Both the position numbers and the translations under genes were made by a program. DNA of 64,000 nucleotides, taken from the NCBI GenBank assembly GCA_039964455.1, contig JBDVXK010000025.1:1-64000 (forward strand), given 5' to 3'. Below, one piece after another: positions 8,495 to 18,597 of this stretch; the stretch's first letter is position 1, and every line of letters starts with the position of its first letter. Under the pieces are notes generated by a model. That model was given only the letters and a program-made list of their open reading frames with translations, was not told the DNA's origin and searched no databases. Source of the DNA: CALJFL01 sp039964455 (GTDB taxonomy: Bacteria; Pseudomonadota; Gammaproteobacteria; Pseudomonadales; Halieaceae).

Positions 8495-10891
8495 CTAGAA
8501 GTTGTAAGACGCTCGCAGGTACCAGGAACCACCTTCGTAGTTAGCCGCCGTACGTCTAGGATAAGGAAGTCCTACACTCACACGGTTGGCATACCGTCCA
8601 CCATCCTTGATCTCGTCCACGTACTCATCAAAGATATTGGATCCGCACAGGGTCAGGTTAACATTTTCCGTGATATCCCAACCCAGCTCGAGGTCAACGT
8701 AAATGATGGGATCAATCTCGGCACTCTGGTTTCCGAAGTCACCGCGAATCTCACCACGCTCATCGTAGTGACTGCCGAAGTAGTTCGCCCGGAACATAAA
8801 CCACCAATCCTGCGCGAAACGCGTATTAGCAGTAAATACGAAACGCTCTTCAGGATAGTTATTCTCAATATCCTCAATGAGTGAATCGCTTACCGGATTA
8901 ACGCCATTAACCTGCTTCTGGCCTGTCACATCGATTTCGTTGTAGTTAAAGGCGAAAGTGAAGGTCGTATCGGCACTCCCTGACCAGTCTACATTCGACG
9001 TTAACACCAGGTCGACGCCCTGATGCTCAACATCCAGAGCGTTGGTATAAAACGAAATGGTGTTACCCAAATCTGTCTGAATATCACCGGTACGATAAAT
9101 ACGATCATCAACCTCTACCATATAGAAATCGACGGTCAGCGTAGTGAAGTCACCGATATCACTGGTGAAGCCAAGGCTATAGTTAATGGACTTCTCTTCA
9201 GACAGTTCTTTACCACCATTAGCCAACGCCTGCGGGCTTGTTGGAGGCACAAGACCTTCTTCTACCTGCAGACCGGTAGCACCATCGAAAGTTGTGATCG
9301 TCGTCCGCACGTTAGATTGACCAGGTGTAGGTGCATGGAAGCCTGTAGACACAGCGCCACGGAAGGTTAACCAATCGGTGGCGTTAAAACGGGTAGCAAG
9401 CTTACCGTTCGTAGTATCACCAAAATCCGAAAAGTCTTCATAGCGAACAGCGTACTGCATCAACCAGTTGTCGGTAATATCGTGCTCCAGATCACCGTAA
9501 ACAGCCCAGTTGTCTCTATCAAATTCACCCGAATCTGATGGCGGGAATCCGCGCAGGCCACTTGCACCGGCACCGATATAGGAGTTCATCTCACCCGAAA
9601 CAACCGTGTAAGTCTCTTCCCGCCACTCAGCACCGAAGCCGAGGTTCAGGTTGTCGGAGAGCGCCTTGGAGAAATCAGCGTTAAAGTTCAACTCCTCCTG
9701 CTCGTAACCACCCGGATCAAAACCACGCTGTGCTGGCTCACCATCCGAACCGAGGCCAAGAGTTGAGTTAGTCGTGTTGTTAAGGAAATAGTCCAGCTCG
9801 TTATAACCAAAGCCAACGCTTACATCGTAATAGATGTCATTCGCAAAGTTACCACGCAGACCACCGTAGATGCTGTAGTCTTCCTGCTCACCATCCAGAT
9901 ACGGGGTGTAGCCTGTTTCCAGAAGCTCGCCGTCGTAACCAAAATCTGCTACCAGTGCATTAAGACTGGAGTGCGTGGGAGAACGGTAAAAGAATCGGTA
10001 CCGGCCGTCGGTTTGGGCGTAGTTACCAAATGCATAGAGTTCGGTAGTGTCATTCAGGCCAAAACCACTATTGAAGAACAGTCGGTAGCCATCAGTTTCC
10101 GGACGACCCCATGATTGAGCCAGTGGCCGGTCATCAAACGGCGTATCTGCGCCGATACCTTGGGCGCCGCCATCAATCAAAGCCTTCGCATCTGGCCGCT
10201 GGTCTCCCCTTGAGAGGCCATCGTTGTCATACCATTCCGCTGTGAGGTTAAGAAAGCCACTCTCGCCCAACGCAAAGCCACCGTTGGCCGCCACTTTGGT
10301 GCTTTGCTCACCTTCGAAGAATTCGCCGTACTGAACCATAACGGAACCGCCTTCCGAATCATCCTTCATACGGAAGTTCATTACACCGGCAATCGCATCA
10401 GAGCCATACTGGGCGGCCGCGCCATCACGCAACACCTCAACCGACTTAAGACCAATACTCGGAATCATCCCGATATCCACACCGTGTGCACCGTTACCTG
10501 CCGCAGGCGCAAAGAACTGCACCAGTGCCGACCGATGGCGGCGCTTACCATTTACCAGGACCAGCGTCTGGTCTGGCGCCATTCCACGAAGAGATGTAGG
10601 GCGGATAAAGGCACTACCGTCGCCTGTGGCTGGGGTTGCTGTGTAAGACGGAATCAAAGCCTTGAGGTTATCGGTAATGTCCGCGTTGTTACCGAAACTG
10701 TTGAACTCTTCGCTGCTAAGGACATCAACTGGTACCGGGGAGTCCGATACAGTCCGTGCCTTCTGGCTACGAGTACCTGTAACGATGACTTCTTCGAGCA
10801 TCATCGTATCCTGGGCATAAGCTACATTCGTTTGTGCCAACGTGGCCACAACGGCTGATACCGCCATTGAAAGTATGGATTTAGTTTTCAT
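8495..10891 (-). CDS. TonB-dependent outer-membrane receptor
   Basis: A 798-residue receptor: signal peptide ending near TNVAYAQ, a TonB-box-like EEVIVTGTR segment at about 33-41, a plug domain with LVLVNGKRRHRSAL and VEVLRDGAAAQYGSDAIAGVMNF, and a long beta-barrel ending in WYLRASYNF with the expected terminal Phe. It imports a ligand across the outer membrane using TonB energy. It stands alone, with its own terminator and a 189-base upstream gap with repeated motifs. No siderophore genes are adjacent; the substrate is unknown and may be organic given the catabolic setting. Confidence 0.93.
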   Translation of the reverse strand: MKTKSILSMAVSAVVATLAQTNVAYAQDTMMLEEVIVTGTRSQKARTVSDSPVPVDVLSSEEFNSFGNNADITDNLKALIPSYTATPATGDGSAFIRPTSLRGMAPDQTLVLVNGKRRHRSALVQFFAPAAGNGAHGVDIGMIPSIGLKSVEVLRDGAAAQYGSDAIAGVMNFRMKDDSEGGSVMVQYGEFFEGEQSTKVAANGGFALGESGFLNLTAEWYDNDGLSRGDQRPDAKALIDGGAQGIGADTPFDDRPLAQSWGRPETDGYRLFFNSGFGLNDTTELYAFGNYAQTDGRYRFFYRSPTHSSLNALVADFGYDGELLETGYTPYLDGEQEDYSIYGGLRGNFANDIYYDVSVGFGYNELDYFLNNTTNSTLGLGSDGEPAQRGFDPGGYEQEELNFNADFSKALSDNLNLGFGAEWREETYTVVSGEMNSYIGAGASGLRGFPPSDSGEFDRDNWAVYGDLEHDITDNWLMQYAVRYEDFSDFGDTTNGKLATRFNATDWLTFRGAVSTGFHAPTPGQSNVRTTITTFDGATGLQVEEGLVPPTSPQALANGGKELSEEKSINYSLGFTSDIGDFTTLTVDFYMVEVDDRIYRTGDIQTDLGNTISFYTNALDVEHQGVDLVLTSNVDWSGSADTTFTFAFNYNEIDVTGQKQVNGVNPVSDSLIEDIENNYPEERFVFTANTRFAQDWWFMFRANYFGSHYDERGEIRGDFGNQSAEIDPIIYVDLELGWDITENVNLTLCGSNIFDEYVDEIKDGGRYANRVSVGLPYPRRTAANYEGGSWYLRASYNF

Positions 10892-11021
10892 GGGTGAGCG
10901 CTCCGGTGCTTGTTGTAGTTATAACAGCTGCTCACTGGCCGGATGCCAGGGCGCTGATTATTAAACGGCCTGCAGGATCCCCTACCTAGCCATGTACTAA
11001 CTATAAACTAGTAGTAATTAT

Positions 11022-11067
11022 CAAAGTGGCCGCGGCAGCGTAAATAATTCACACTTTGCCGCGGCAA
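11022..11067. repeat. Nested direct and inverted repeats upstream of the TonB receptor
   Basis: GCCGCGGCA occurs twice in the same orientation (11029-11037 and 11058-11066), and CAAAGTG at 11022-11028 is mirrored by CACTTTG at 11053-11059. The second copy extends to the perfect 12-base palindrome TTGCCGCGGCAA. The block lies between the CoA transferase stop and the receptor start, so it could end the transferase transcript or bind a regulator; neither is proven. Confidence 0.45.
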
Positions 11068-11080
11068 TTCTGGGTGGACT

Positions 11081-12277
11081 TCAGCCGATGACGCCCTCTT
11101 CGCGCAGCTTCGCGACCTCTTCATCGCTAAGTGCGAGGATACCTTGCAGCACTTCATCATTGTTCGCCCCGATATCGCCACCGGGGAAATCTGTGCGGCC
11201 AGGTGTGTCAGAAAGCTTGGGCATGATGGCGGGAATCTTCAGCGGCTCGCCGTCTATCTCAACCTGCTCAAACATGCCGCGAGCGTTGTAATGCGGGTCA
11301 GCGAGCATGTCTTCGACGCTATAGATGGGGCCTACGGGTACCCGCACTTCTTCCAGCTCATTAATGATGTGCGTGGAGGAATGCGCTGCGCACCATTTGC
11401 CCAATGCCGCGTCAATTTCCTGCTCATGCACAATGCGTCCGGCGTTATCGGCCATCGCTGGATTCTCAGCCATATCGGAGCGCCCTGCGCTGACCATGAG
11501 GCGTTTGAAGATAGCGTCACCATTTCCGCCTATAACCACATACTTGCCATCGTCACAGCGGTAGGTATTGGTGGGCACGATACCGGTGACGGTAGTACCA
11601 GAAGGCTCCCTGATCACTCCACCGCCATCAAATTCTGGAACAACACCTTCCATGAGATTGAATACGGATTCATAGAGGGCAACATCGATAACCTGCCCTT
11701 CACCACCCTTGTGTTTCTGGATGACTGCAAGGGCCACGCCCAGGGCAGCGTGTATTGCTGCAACGGTATCGCCCAAACTGATGTTGGGCCGCACAGGCGC
11801 CTCTCCGGGCTCGCCGTTAACATAGCGGAACCCGCCAAAGCCCTCGGTGACCGAGGCATAGCCAGGCTTACTTGAATACGGGCCATCCTGGCCATAACCA
11901 GAGATACGCGTGTAGATAATGCCGGGATTGCGTGCCTTGACGGCATCCGGACCCAGGCCCCACTTTTCCATAGCGCCTGGTCTGAAGTTTTCGATAACAA
12001 CGTCAGCAGTCGCCAGCAGCTCCATCACCAGCTCTCTGCCGCGCTCGCTTTTAAGGTCCAGCGTGACGCTCTTTTTATTGCGGCCCAGGCTGCGGTACCA
12101 CAGCGACATACCATCGCGTACCACGCGCCAACCACGAATCGGATCCCCCGCGGGGGGTTCCACCTTGATTACTTCAGCGCCAAAGTATCCCAGTATGGTG
12201 CCGGTAAACGGACCGGCCAGTAACTGGCCCAGTTCTATAACCCGTAAGCCCTCCAGCGGGCGTGCTGCGTCTGTCAC
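11081..12277 (-). CDS. CaiB/BaiF family (class III) CoA transferase
   Basis: Moves CoA between carboxylic acids through an aspartyl-CoA thioester in the cytoplasm. Asp170, in ISLGDTVAA, sits at the position of the catalytic Asp of formyl-CoA transferase; N-terminal LEGLRVIELGQLLAGP and VIKVEPPAGD motifs are typical. The start is GTG at 12277, because GGAGGAAAGA directly precedes it; a longer TTG frame would place the Shine-Dalgarno sequence inside the protein. It follows the omega-aminotransferase on the same strand with a 52-base gap, so both may be one transcript. Substrate unknown. Confidence 0.9.
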   Translation of the reverse strand: MTDAARPLEGLRVIELGQLLAGPFTGTILGYFGAEVIKVEPPAGDPIRGWRVVRDGMSLWYRSLGRNKKSVTLDLKSERGRELVMELLATADVVIENFRPGAMEKWGLGPDAVKARNPGIIYTRISGYGQDGPYSSKPGYASVTEGFGGFRYVNGEPGEAPVRPNISLGDTVAAIHAALGVALAVIQKHKGGEGQVIDVALYESVFNLMEGVVPEFDGGGVIREPSGTTVTGIVPTNTYRCDDGKYVVIGGNGDAIFKRLMVSAGRSDMAENPAMADNAGRIVHEQEIDAALGKWCAAHSSTHIINELEEVRVPVGPIYSVEDMLADPHYNARGMFEQVEIDGEPLKIPAIMPKLSDTPGRTDFPGGDIGANNDEVLQGILALSDEEVAKLREEGVIG

Positions 12278-12329
12278 TCTCTTTCCTCCCAATCACGCGA
12301 GGCAAGATTGTACCCGATTACAAGGTGGT

Positions 12330-13667
12330 TCAGGCCAGTTCGCGCAGAGATTCTGCCAGCGCTGTTACCAGACTATCGATCTCATGCTTCTCGATGACAA
12401 AAGGGAGGCCCAGTTGAATGGTGTCGCCACCGTAGCGTACATAAAAGCCCTTCTCCCACATGCGCTGCGCAATCTCATAGGGGCGACGGGCGGGTTCACC
12501 CGGGTAGGCTGCCAATTGCAGAGCACCGGCAAACCCGTAATTACGAATATCCGTAACATGCGCGGCCCCTTTCAATTGATGCAGGGTGTCTTCAAAGTAC
12601 GGTGACAGGTCCGCTACCCGCTGCGGTAACTTCTCCTGTTCGAGCACATCCAGCGCTGCCAAGCCCGCAGCACAGGCTACCGGGTGCGCGGAATAGGTGT
12701 AGCCATGCGGAAACTCAAGCATATAGTCCGGACCGCCCTGCTCCATGAAGGTCTGGTAAATCTCGTTACTGGCTACAACAGCGCCCATGGGAATGGCCCC
12801 GTTCGTCAGCTGCTTGGCCAGGTTCATGATGTCCGGCACGACACCAAAAGCATCGGCGCCGGTAAGCGCGCCGCAGCGGCCAAATCCGGTGATTACCTCA
12901 TCGAAAATCAGCAGAATATTGTTTGCAGTACAGATGTCACGCAGACGTTGCAGATAACCTGCGGGCGGAGGTATCACACCCGCCGAGCCGGCCATGGGCT
13001 CAACAATCACCGCGGCAATATTAGACGCATCGTGTAGCGCGATCATTTCAGTCAGCTCGTCGGCCAGATGCCAACCATTTGCCGGCATGCCTCGGGTAAA
13101 TGCATTGTCGGCAAGAATCGTATGTGACAGATGATCGGCGTCTACCGCCTGACCAAACATCTTACGATTGGCACCAATCCCACCCACCGAAATACCACCG
13201 AAATTTACGCCGTGATACCCCTTGGAGCGACCGATTAGCTTGGTTTTCGCCGGCTGCCCTTTTTGCCGCCAGTAAGCCCTTGCCATTTTCAGCGAGGTAT
13301 CTGCAGACTCTGAGCCCGAGTTGGTGAAGAACACATAATCCAGCCCCTCGGGTGTCAACGACTTGATCTTGTTTGCCAGCTCAAAGGATCGCGGCTGGCC
13401 AAACTGGAACGCCGGCGAATAGTCCAGGGTCTGCATCTGCTTCTGCACGGCCTCCGTAATCTCGGGGCGATTGTGACCCAAGCCAGTGCACCACAAACCC
13501 GAGAGACCATCGAGAATCCTGCGCCCTTTGTCATCGATATAGTAGATGCCTTCTGCACCCACGATCATGCGAGGGTCATCTTTAAACTGGCGGTTAGCGG
13601 TGTAAGCCATCCAGTGTGCTTCCAGCTCTTGCCGGGTAAGTTTTTGGGATTCAGGCATACCTGTCAT
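12330..13667 (-). CDS. Class III omega-aminotransferase (beta-alanine/amine:pyruvate type)
   Basis: PLP-dependent transaminase of 445 residues. Asp256 (LLIFDEVITGFGR) contacts the pyridine nitrogen and Lys285 (MNLAKQLTNGAIPMG) forms the Schiff base; GLSGLWCTGLGH near residue 60 is typical of omega-amino acid:pyruvate transaminases. It probably moves an amino group from beta-alanine or another omega-amine to pyruvate. It is divergent from a LysR gene across 125 bases that contain a 10-base direct repeat, which suggests regulation by that LysR protein. Confidence 0.9.
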   Translation of the reverse strand: MTGMPESQKLTRQELEAHWMAYTANRQFKDDPRMIVGAEGIYYIDDKGRRILDGLSGLWCTGLGHNRPEITEAVQKQMQTLDYSPAFQFGQPRSFELANKIKSLTPEGLDYVFFTNSGSESADTSLKMARAYWRQKGQPAKTKLIGRSKGYHGVNFGGISVGGIGANRKMFGQAVDADHLSHTILADNAFTRGMPANGWHLADELTEMIALHDASNIAAVIVEPMAGSAGVIPPPAGYLQRLRDICTANNILLIFDEVITGFGRCGALTGADAFGVVPDIMNLAKQLTNGAIPMGAVVASNEIYQTFMEQGGPDYMLEFPHGYTYSAHPVACAAGLAALDVLEQEKLPQRVADLSPYFEDTLHQLKGAAHVTDIRNYGFAGALQLAAYPGEPARRPYEIAQRMWEKGFYVRYGGDTIQLGLPFVIEKHEIDSLVTALAESLRELA

Positions 13668-13718
13668 GTCCGTCGCTTCCGAAGATAAATCAGTAAGCCG
13701 CCATTCTAGCGGGCGCCA

Positions 13719-13758
13719 TTAGTTTCATAAATCAATATCTATTAATCTTTAGTTTCAT
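13719..13758. promoter_or_regulatory. Direct-repeat operator candidate between aminotransferase and LysR genes
   Basis: TTAGTTTCAT occurs at 13719-13728 and again at 13749-13758, exactly 30 bases apart (about three helical turns), in an AT-rich gap between divergent genes. This is a plausible binding region for the LysR product; the half-sites are direct copies and do not form the usual T-N11-A dyad. Confidence 0.45.
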
Positions 13759-13792
13759 TAAAATACATCTATTGTCACCTCGGGACACCGCT

Positions 13793-14719
13793 ATGGCTCG
13801 CAAGGCTCTTCTGGGAAATGTAACGGACAATGATCTGCGCTTACTACGTGTATTCAGGGCAGTAGTCGCCTGTGGTGGATTTTCCGCTGCCGAACTGGAA
13901 CTGAACATCAATCGCTCGACGATCTCACGACACATCAAGGATCTGGAAACGCGACTGGGCGTCACGCTGTGCCGCCGGGGTCGCGGCGGCTTTGGGCTAA
14001 CGGCCGAAGGCGAGCAGGTGCACTCGAGTGCCCTGAAGATAATGGCGGCCATGGAGGACTTTCAGCACGAGGTGGATGACCTTCATCAGCGCCTGACCGG
14101 ATCACTGACGGTAGGCATCTTTGACAAAACAGCAACTAACCCGGGCTGCAGAATCGCCTCCGCCCTCGCCCGCTTTGATCAGTCCGCACCGGAAGTTCAC
14201 CCGGAAATACACGTGGAACCTATCAATGCCATAGAACGGGGCGTTATTGAGGGCCGTTTTCATGTTGGCATAATCCCCAATCACCGCCCATCCAGCAGCC
14301 TCGACTACTACCCTTTGTTCGACGAGCAGATGTACCTGTATTGCGGCAGCCAACATCCTCTTTTCGAGGTTGGCGAGGTAAGCCCCCAGGCAATCAGAGA
14401 CGAGAAGTATGTGGGCATCGGCTATCACTCACCGAACATGGAAGTAACGCGTCAACTTGACCAGCGTCGGGATGCCACCGCCTACGATCAGGAAGCGGTC
14501 GCCCATCTGGTGCTGTCCGGCCGTTACCTGGGCTACCTGCCCGAGCACTACGCTGCGACATTCGTTAGTAAAGGCGATATGCGCGCGCTGTTACCCGACC
14601 AGTTTCAATATGTCTGCCAATTCAGCGCCATCGTCAGGCGCTCGCCTCCACCGAGTCGTGTGGTACAGACCTTACTGGATGCCTTGGTAAGCGAGCACGC
14701 CGCCCAGCCAGTCGTTTAG
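13793..14719 (+). CDS. LysR family transcriptional regulator
   Basis: A 308-residue LysR-type regulator: winged helix-turn-helix at about 13-75 (FSAAELELNINRSTISRHIKDLE, here abbreviated by its FSAAE and STISRHIKDLE ends), then a periplasmic-binding-protein-like effector domain beginning near LTGSLTVGIFD. The ATG at 13793 is chosen; the longer frame starts at a TTG with no ribosome-binding site. It diverges from the omega-aminotransferase gene and probably controls it and itself. Confidence 0.88.
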   Translation: MARKALLGNVTDNDLRLLRVFRAVVACGGFSAAELELNINRSTISRHIKDLETRLGVTLCRRGRGGFGLTAEGEQVHSSALKIMAAMEDFQHEVDDLHQRLTGSLTVGIFDKTATNPGCRIASALARFDQSAPEVHPEIHVEPINAIERGVIEGRFHVGIIPNHRPSSSLDYYPLFDEQMYLYCGSQHPLFEVGEVSPQAIRDEKYVGIGYHSPNMEVTRQLDQRRDATAYDQEAVAHLVLSGRYLGYLPEHYAATFVSKGDMRALLPDQFQYVCQFSAIVRRSPPPSRVVQTLLDALVSEHAAQPVV

Positions 14720-14818
14720 CGCCGTCATACGACATGGATCAAGTTTAGGTCACAATAAACATTCATTAGTCCGCCCAAGTTGCGATAATCCATGCACCGG
14801 CGCCAAACAGGTCAGGCG

Positions 14819-16879
14819 ATGATAGTGTTGAACAGTATCCGATTTATTCTTGCCGGCGTGTTGATTCTGGCCACGGGCATCGCCTGCCAGACCAGCGAGA
14901 TGGTCCAGCCATTGGGAGAAGAGGTCCCAGACACACCCGCATTGCTTGCTGTCGATGCATTTCGTGGCAACGACCAGTACTTTCTGCGCTACCAGCGCGG
15001 GCAGGAAATTTTTTACGCCGCCGGTGATCTGAAAACAACAAGCACTGCCGCGCCCGCCCCTTCGAATGACAGCTACGATACCCCCACCATGAGCCCGCTT
15101 GAGACTGGTCAGAGCGACGACTGGCTTGAGCTTACCCGCAACATGGAGCGAATCCCGGTGCTTGGCATCGACGACTGGGAGGCATTGCGAACGCTTTTAT
15201 TCAAAGACATCATGCCGCGCAAGCTGAATACGGGAATCGCTGTCAGCTTTGACCGAGCTGACTATTTTTTCTTTTACGACTCGCTGGGCAGGTTTCGCGC
15301 ACGCCGCCTCATCGACAAACCGGCGTGGTACAGCGTTGGCGCGCACATCGATCTAAAAACGTTTTTCGAGCAATGGCAACCCGAACTTTCGCGCTTTTTA
15401 GCAGAGAGAAACATTCACTCTACGGAAATGCTGTTCAATACCGGCGACCTCGATCGAGGGGCGATACCGTTTATTTACATCAACACCCAAAGCAAACTGA
15501 TTGTACTGGTACGCTACGACGAAACCCCCGAGAACATGCTTGCGGAGGTGCCCGGCGCGCACTACCTGCAATCTCTTTGGCACTTCATCGAAAGCAATAC
15601 CTACTCCGCGGTCCTACGCCCGTTCAGCTCGGTAGCTTCTCTGGTCTCTTTGCTGTCCGACACGCTTCTTGAATCTGGTCGAAACCTCCTGCCTGACGTC
15701 CCCAACGCCCAGCCTGTGCCAGCACTCAGTGACGATAAACACATGGACCTCGCGGCCTGGGAAGAATACCTGGATGAAGCTTTGGGCCGCCCTGCTTCAG
15801 CCGGAGAGCTGGATTTTTTAATTGGCGGTGATCAGTTTTTTCCTAGATTTATAGACCGTGCGACATCCGCGCAAAGCTCCATTGATATACGCGCCTACAT
15901 CTTTGACAACGACGATGTCGCGCTGGAGATTGCGGAACTTCTGAAACGCCGTTCACGCGAAGGCGTAGACGTCAGGGTTTTATTCGATGGCCTGGGTACG
16001 ATTATCGCCAGCGGCGAATCGGCCGGCACACTGCCAGACGATCATCGTGCACCCTTATCGATTGAACACTATCTGGAGCTGAATTCCTCGGTGAATGTTC
16101 GAACTGTGCAAAACACCTGGCTGGCGGGTGATCACGTCAAAACGATGGTTATTGATAAACAGCTGGCCTATCTGGGCGGCATGAATATCGGGCGAGAGTA
16201 CCGCTACGACTGGCATGACCTGATGATTGAAATACGCGGGCCGGTAGTCGACGAAATTAATGATGAGTTTAACCAGGCATGGCAGAAGGCCAGTTGGCTG
16301 GGCGACTTTGCAAGCTTGCTGGGCCCACGGGCTTCGAAGGTGAACCGCGACAAGCCCGGCCATTCAGTAAGGCTGATCCATACTCGCCCCGGTACGCAGG
16401 AGATCTTCGAGTTACAGCGCGAGGCCATTCGTCGCGCCCAGGGCTATATCTACATCGAGAATGCGTATTTTACTGATGATGTACTGCTGCAGGAGCTAAT
16501 CGTGGCCAGACGCAGAGGTGTCGATGTGCGGGTCATTATCCCACTAGAAACTGATAGGGGACTGATCACCCGCAACATCGCCTTTGCAGCCAATATCATG
16601 CAGGAGAACGGTATTCGGGTTTATCTCTACCCCGGGTTCACACACGCCAAGGCAGCAATTTTTGACGGCTGGGCTTCGGTAGGAACCGCCAACCTGGACA
16701 GGCTCAGCCTCAAGATCAATCAGGAAATTAATATCGCGACGTCCACACCAGCGGCGGTCAATCAGCTCAGGGAAGAGTTGTTCGAAAAGGATTTTGCCCG
16801 CTCCAAGGAACTGAAAGAGCCGTTCAGAGAGCGGTGGTCAGATCATTTGATAGAGATGTTCGGCGACTATGTCTTCTAG
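14819..16879 (+). CDS. Phospholipase D/cardiolipin synthase family enzyme, exported or lipoprotein-like
   Basis: Contains two HKD active-site motifs: HVKTMVID at about residue 439 and HAKAAIFD at about 609, the pair required for phosphatidyl transfer. The N-terminus has a hydrophobic stretch ending in GIACQ, a poor match to a lipobox, so it may be an anchored lipoprotein or a signal-anchored protein. A unique region of some 320 residues precedes the catalytic domains, making the protein much longer than Cls enzymes. The ATG at 14819 has AGGTCAGG upstream; ATG at 14792 is an alternative. It converges on the steroid dehydrogenase gene with five bases between. Confidence 0.82.
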   Translation: MIVLNSIRFILAGVLILATGIACQTSEMVQPLGEEVPDTPALLAVDAFRGNDQYFLRYQRGQEIFYAAGDLKTTSTAAPAPSNDSYDTPTMSPLETGQSDDWLELTRNMERIPVLGIDDWEALRTLLFKDIMPRKLNTGIAVSFDRADYFFFYDSLGRFRARRLIDKPAWYSVGAHIDLKTFFEQWQPELSRFLAERNIHSTEMLFNTGDLDRGAIPFIYINTQSKLIVLVRYDETPENMLAEVPGAHYLQSLWHFIESNTYSAVLRPFSSVASLVSLLSDTLLESGRNLLPDVPNAQPVPALSDDKHMDLAAWEEYLDEALGRPASAGELDFLIGGDQFFPRFIDRATSAQSSIDIRAYIFDNDDVALEIAELLKRRSREGVDVRVLFDGLGTIIASGESAGTLPDDHRAPLSIEHYLELNSSVNVRTVQNTWLAGDHVKTMVIDKQLAYLGGMNIGREYRYDWHDLMIEIRGPVVDEINDEFNQAWQKASWLGDFASLLGPRASKVNRDKPGHSVRLIHTRPGTQEIFELQREAIRRAQGYIYIENAYFTDDVLLQELIVARRRGVDVRVIIPLETDRGLITRNIAFAANIMQENGIRVYLYPGFTHAKAAIFDGWASVGTANLDRLSLKINQEINIATSTPAAVNQLREELFEKDFARSKELKEPFRERWSDHLIEMFGDYVF

Positions 16880-16884
16880 CGCAG

Positions 16885-18597
16885 TTAATCCTGATAACCG
16901 GTAATCGACTTGGCTGCCTGATAGCCGAAGGTCATTGCTGGCCCCAGGGTTGCACCTGGACCGGGATAGCAGGGCAATGTGGGCGCGCTACAGTTTCCTA
17001 TCGCATACAGCCCATCTATCGCATGGCCGTCCTCATGCAACACCTGGGCGTGCTCATTGATCACCAGGCCACCCTGCGTACCGAAGTCGCCCGGATCGAT
17101 CTTCACAGCATAGTATGGCGGCTTGTCGACCGGGCCAAGGCAGGGATTGGGTGTTACCCGCGGGTCACCGTAGTAACGATCGTAGGCTGACTCTCCACGC
17201 TGGCAATCCGTGTCTACACCTGTGGCAGCAAACTCATTCATTTTGTTAACAGTATCTTCCAGACCATCCGGGTCAACAGAGATCTTAGCTGCCAGCTCGC
17301 GGATAGAGTCCGCTCGCGCATAGAAGCCCTCCTCCTCATAGCTCTTGGGAATCATCCAGTCAGGGCGAAACTTGCTGTTATACAAGGGGCCAACAAAGTA
17401 ATTGGCCCTGAAATTTGCATCGAACACCTGCCAGGTAGGGTGACAGGGGTTTTCCTCACTATGCAGCCTGAAGGTCTCCTGCTGGAACGCCATATAGTTC
17501 TGCGACTCGTTACTAAAGCGCTTGCCGGCCGGATTAACAATAATCGAGCCGGGGTAAGAGCGCTCCATTACGCTTAGCCTTGGAATATCCTCGCCAGGCA
17601 CGGAAATCGTATTGCACCACCAGGCCTCATCCAGCCTGTGGGTTCTGGCACCAAGTCGCTGCCCTTCCAGCAGAGCATCGCCGGTGTTGTCCAGGGTGCC
17701 GGCACTCCAACGGTGATCAGTAGGTTGCGGCAGGTATTTCTCGCGCAATTCCTGGTTGTGCTCAAAACCGCCAGCAGCAAGGATGACCGCCTTGCGTGCC
17801 TGAATTCTCAGGGGCTTACCGTCGCGAAGAATCTCCACGCCGGTAACACGGCCATCTTCATCGACCAACTTTTGCATGGGAGAGTTCAGCCACAGTGGAA
17901 TGTCGCGATCCTGCAATGATGCCCGCAGTCGGGCCACGCCAGCACAACCGGTCGCCAAGCGACGGTGAAAGCGGTCTTTCACTCGCCAGGGAATATCTAT
18001 CAGGTAGTCCCAGAACAGTTTCAGTGCCGACTTCCACCACCCGGGTTGCTGACCGACCAACAGAGCTGCCTCCACCTGGGTGATACCCACCACGCCTCCA
18101 AGGTGCATCATGGGGTGGGTACGCCGCAACCGACGCCACTCTTCCCCCAGCTCACTGGCATTGAATGTTTCAGGCTCCATCGAGCGATGCCCTTCCATGG
18201 CACCGTCCAGATTGGTGTAGTAGTCCGGGTAGTGCTCAAGGGTGACATAGCGAACACGGGTTCTCTCGTGCAGGAAATCAACCATCTTGGGGCCGTTCTC
18301 GATGAACGCATCAAGCTGATACTCCGGAACTTCCTCTTCGGTTATCAGCTGGCGCAAATAAGTTTTGGCCTTGTCGAAAGAATCTTCCGCACCCGCCGCC
18401 TTGGCGTAACGGTTACCCGGTATCCAGACGCCACCGCCCGAAATAGAGCTGGTGCCACCGTAAAGGTCAGATTTCTCGATAACCAGCACATCCTTTGTGC
18501 CCATCTCATAACTGCATAGCGCGGCGGTTAGCCCTCCGTTACCGGATCCAACCACTACCACGTCAAAACTGTAATCCCAGGCTTGTTCAGCGCTCAT
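16885..18597 (-). CDS. FAD-dependent 3-ketosteroid delta-1-dehydrogenase-like oxidoreductase
   Basis: Flavoprotein of 570 residues in the KstD/fumarate-reductase-like family. The Rossmann motif VVVVGSGNGG lies at 13-22, GGTSSISGGGVWIPGN follows, and the FAD C-terminal stretch is YPGPGATLGPAMTFGYQAA. These match enzymes that desaturate ring A of 3-ketosteroids. The start is the ATG at 18597, with GAGGAAG upstream. It is divergent from the cytochrome c' gene across 196 bases. No other steroid gene is adjacent, so steroid activity is a family-based inference; several KstD paralogues with different substrates are usual in degraders. Confidence 0.82.
   Translation of the reverse strand: MSAEQAWDYSFDVVVVGSGNGGLTAALCSYEMGTKDVLVIEKSDLYGGTSSISGGGVWIPGNRYAKAAGAEDSFDKAKTYLRQLITEEEVPEYQLDAFIENGPKMVDFLHERTRVRYVTLEHYPDYYTNLDGAMEGHRSMEPETFNASELGEEWRRLRRTHPMMHLGGVVGITQVEAALLVGQQPGWWKSALKLFWDYLIDIPWRVKDRFHRRLATGCAGVARLRASLQDRDIPLWLNSPMQKLVDEDGRVTGVEILRDGKPLRIQARKAVILAAGGFEHNQELREKYLPQPTDHRWSAGTLDNTGDALLEGQRLGARTHRLDEAWWCNTISVPGEDIPRLSVMERSYPGSIIVNPAGKRFSNESQNYMAFQQETFRLHSEENPCHPTWQVFDANFRANYFVGPLYNSKFRPDWMIPKSYEEEGFYARADSIRELAAKISVDPDGLEDTVNKMNEFAATGVDTDCQRGESAYDRYYGDPRVTPNPCLGPVDKPPYYAVKIDPGDFGTQGGLVINEHAQVLHEDGHAIDGLYAIGNCSAPTLPCYPGPGATLGPAMTFGYQAAKSITGYQD

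Noticed and set aside
11144..11875. Plus-strand frame of 243 codons
   Set aside because: Shadow of the CaiB-type CoA transferase on the minus strand.
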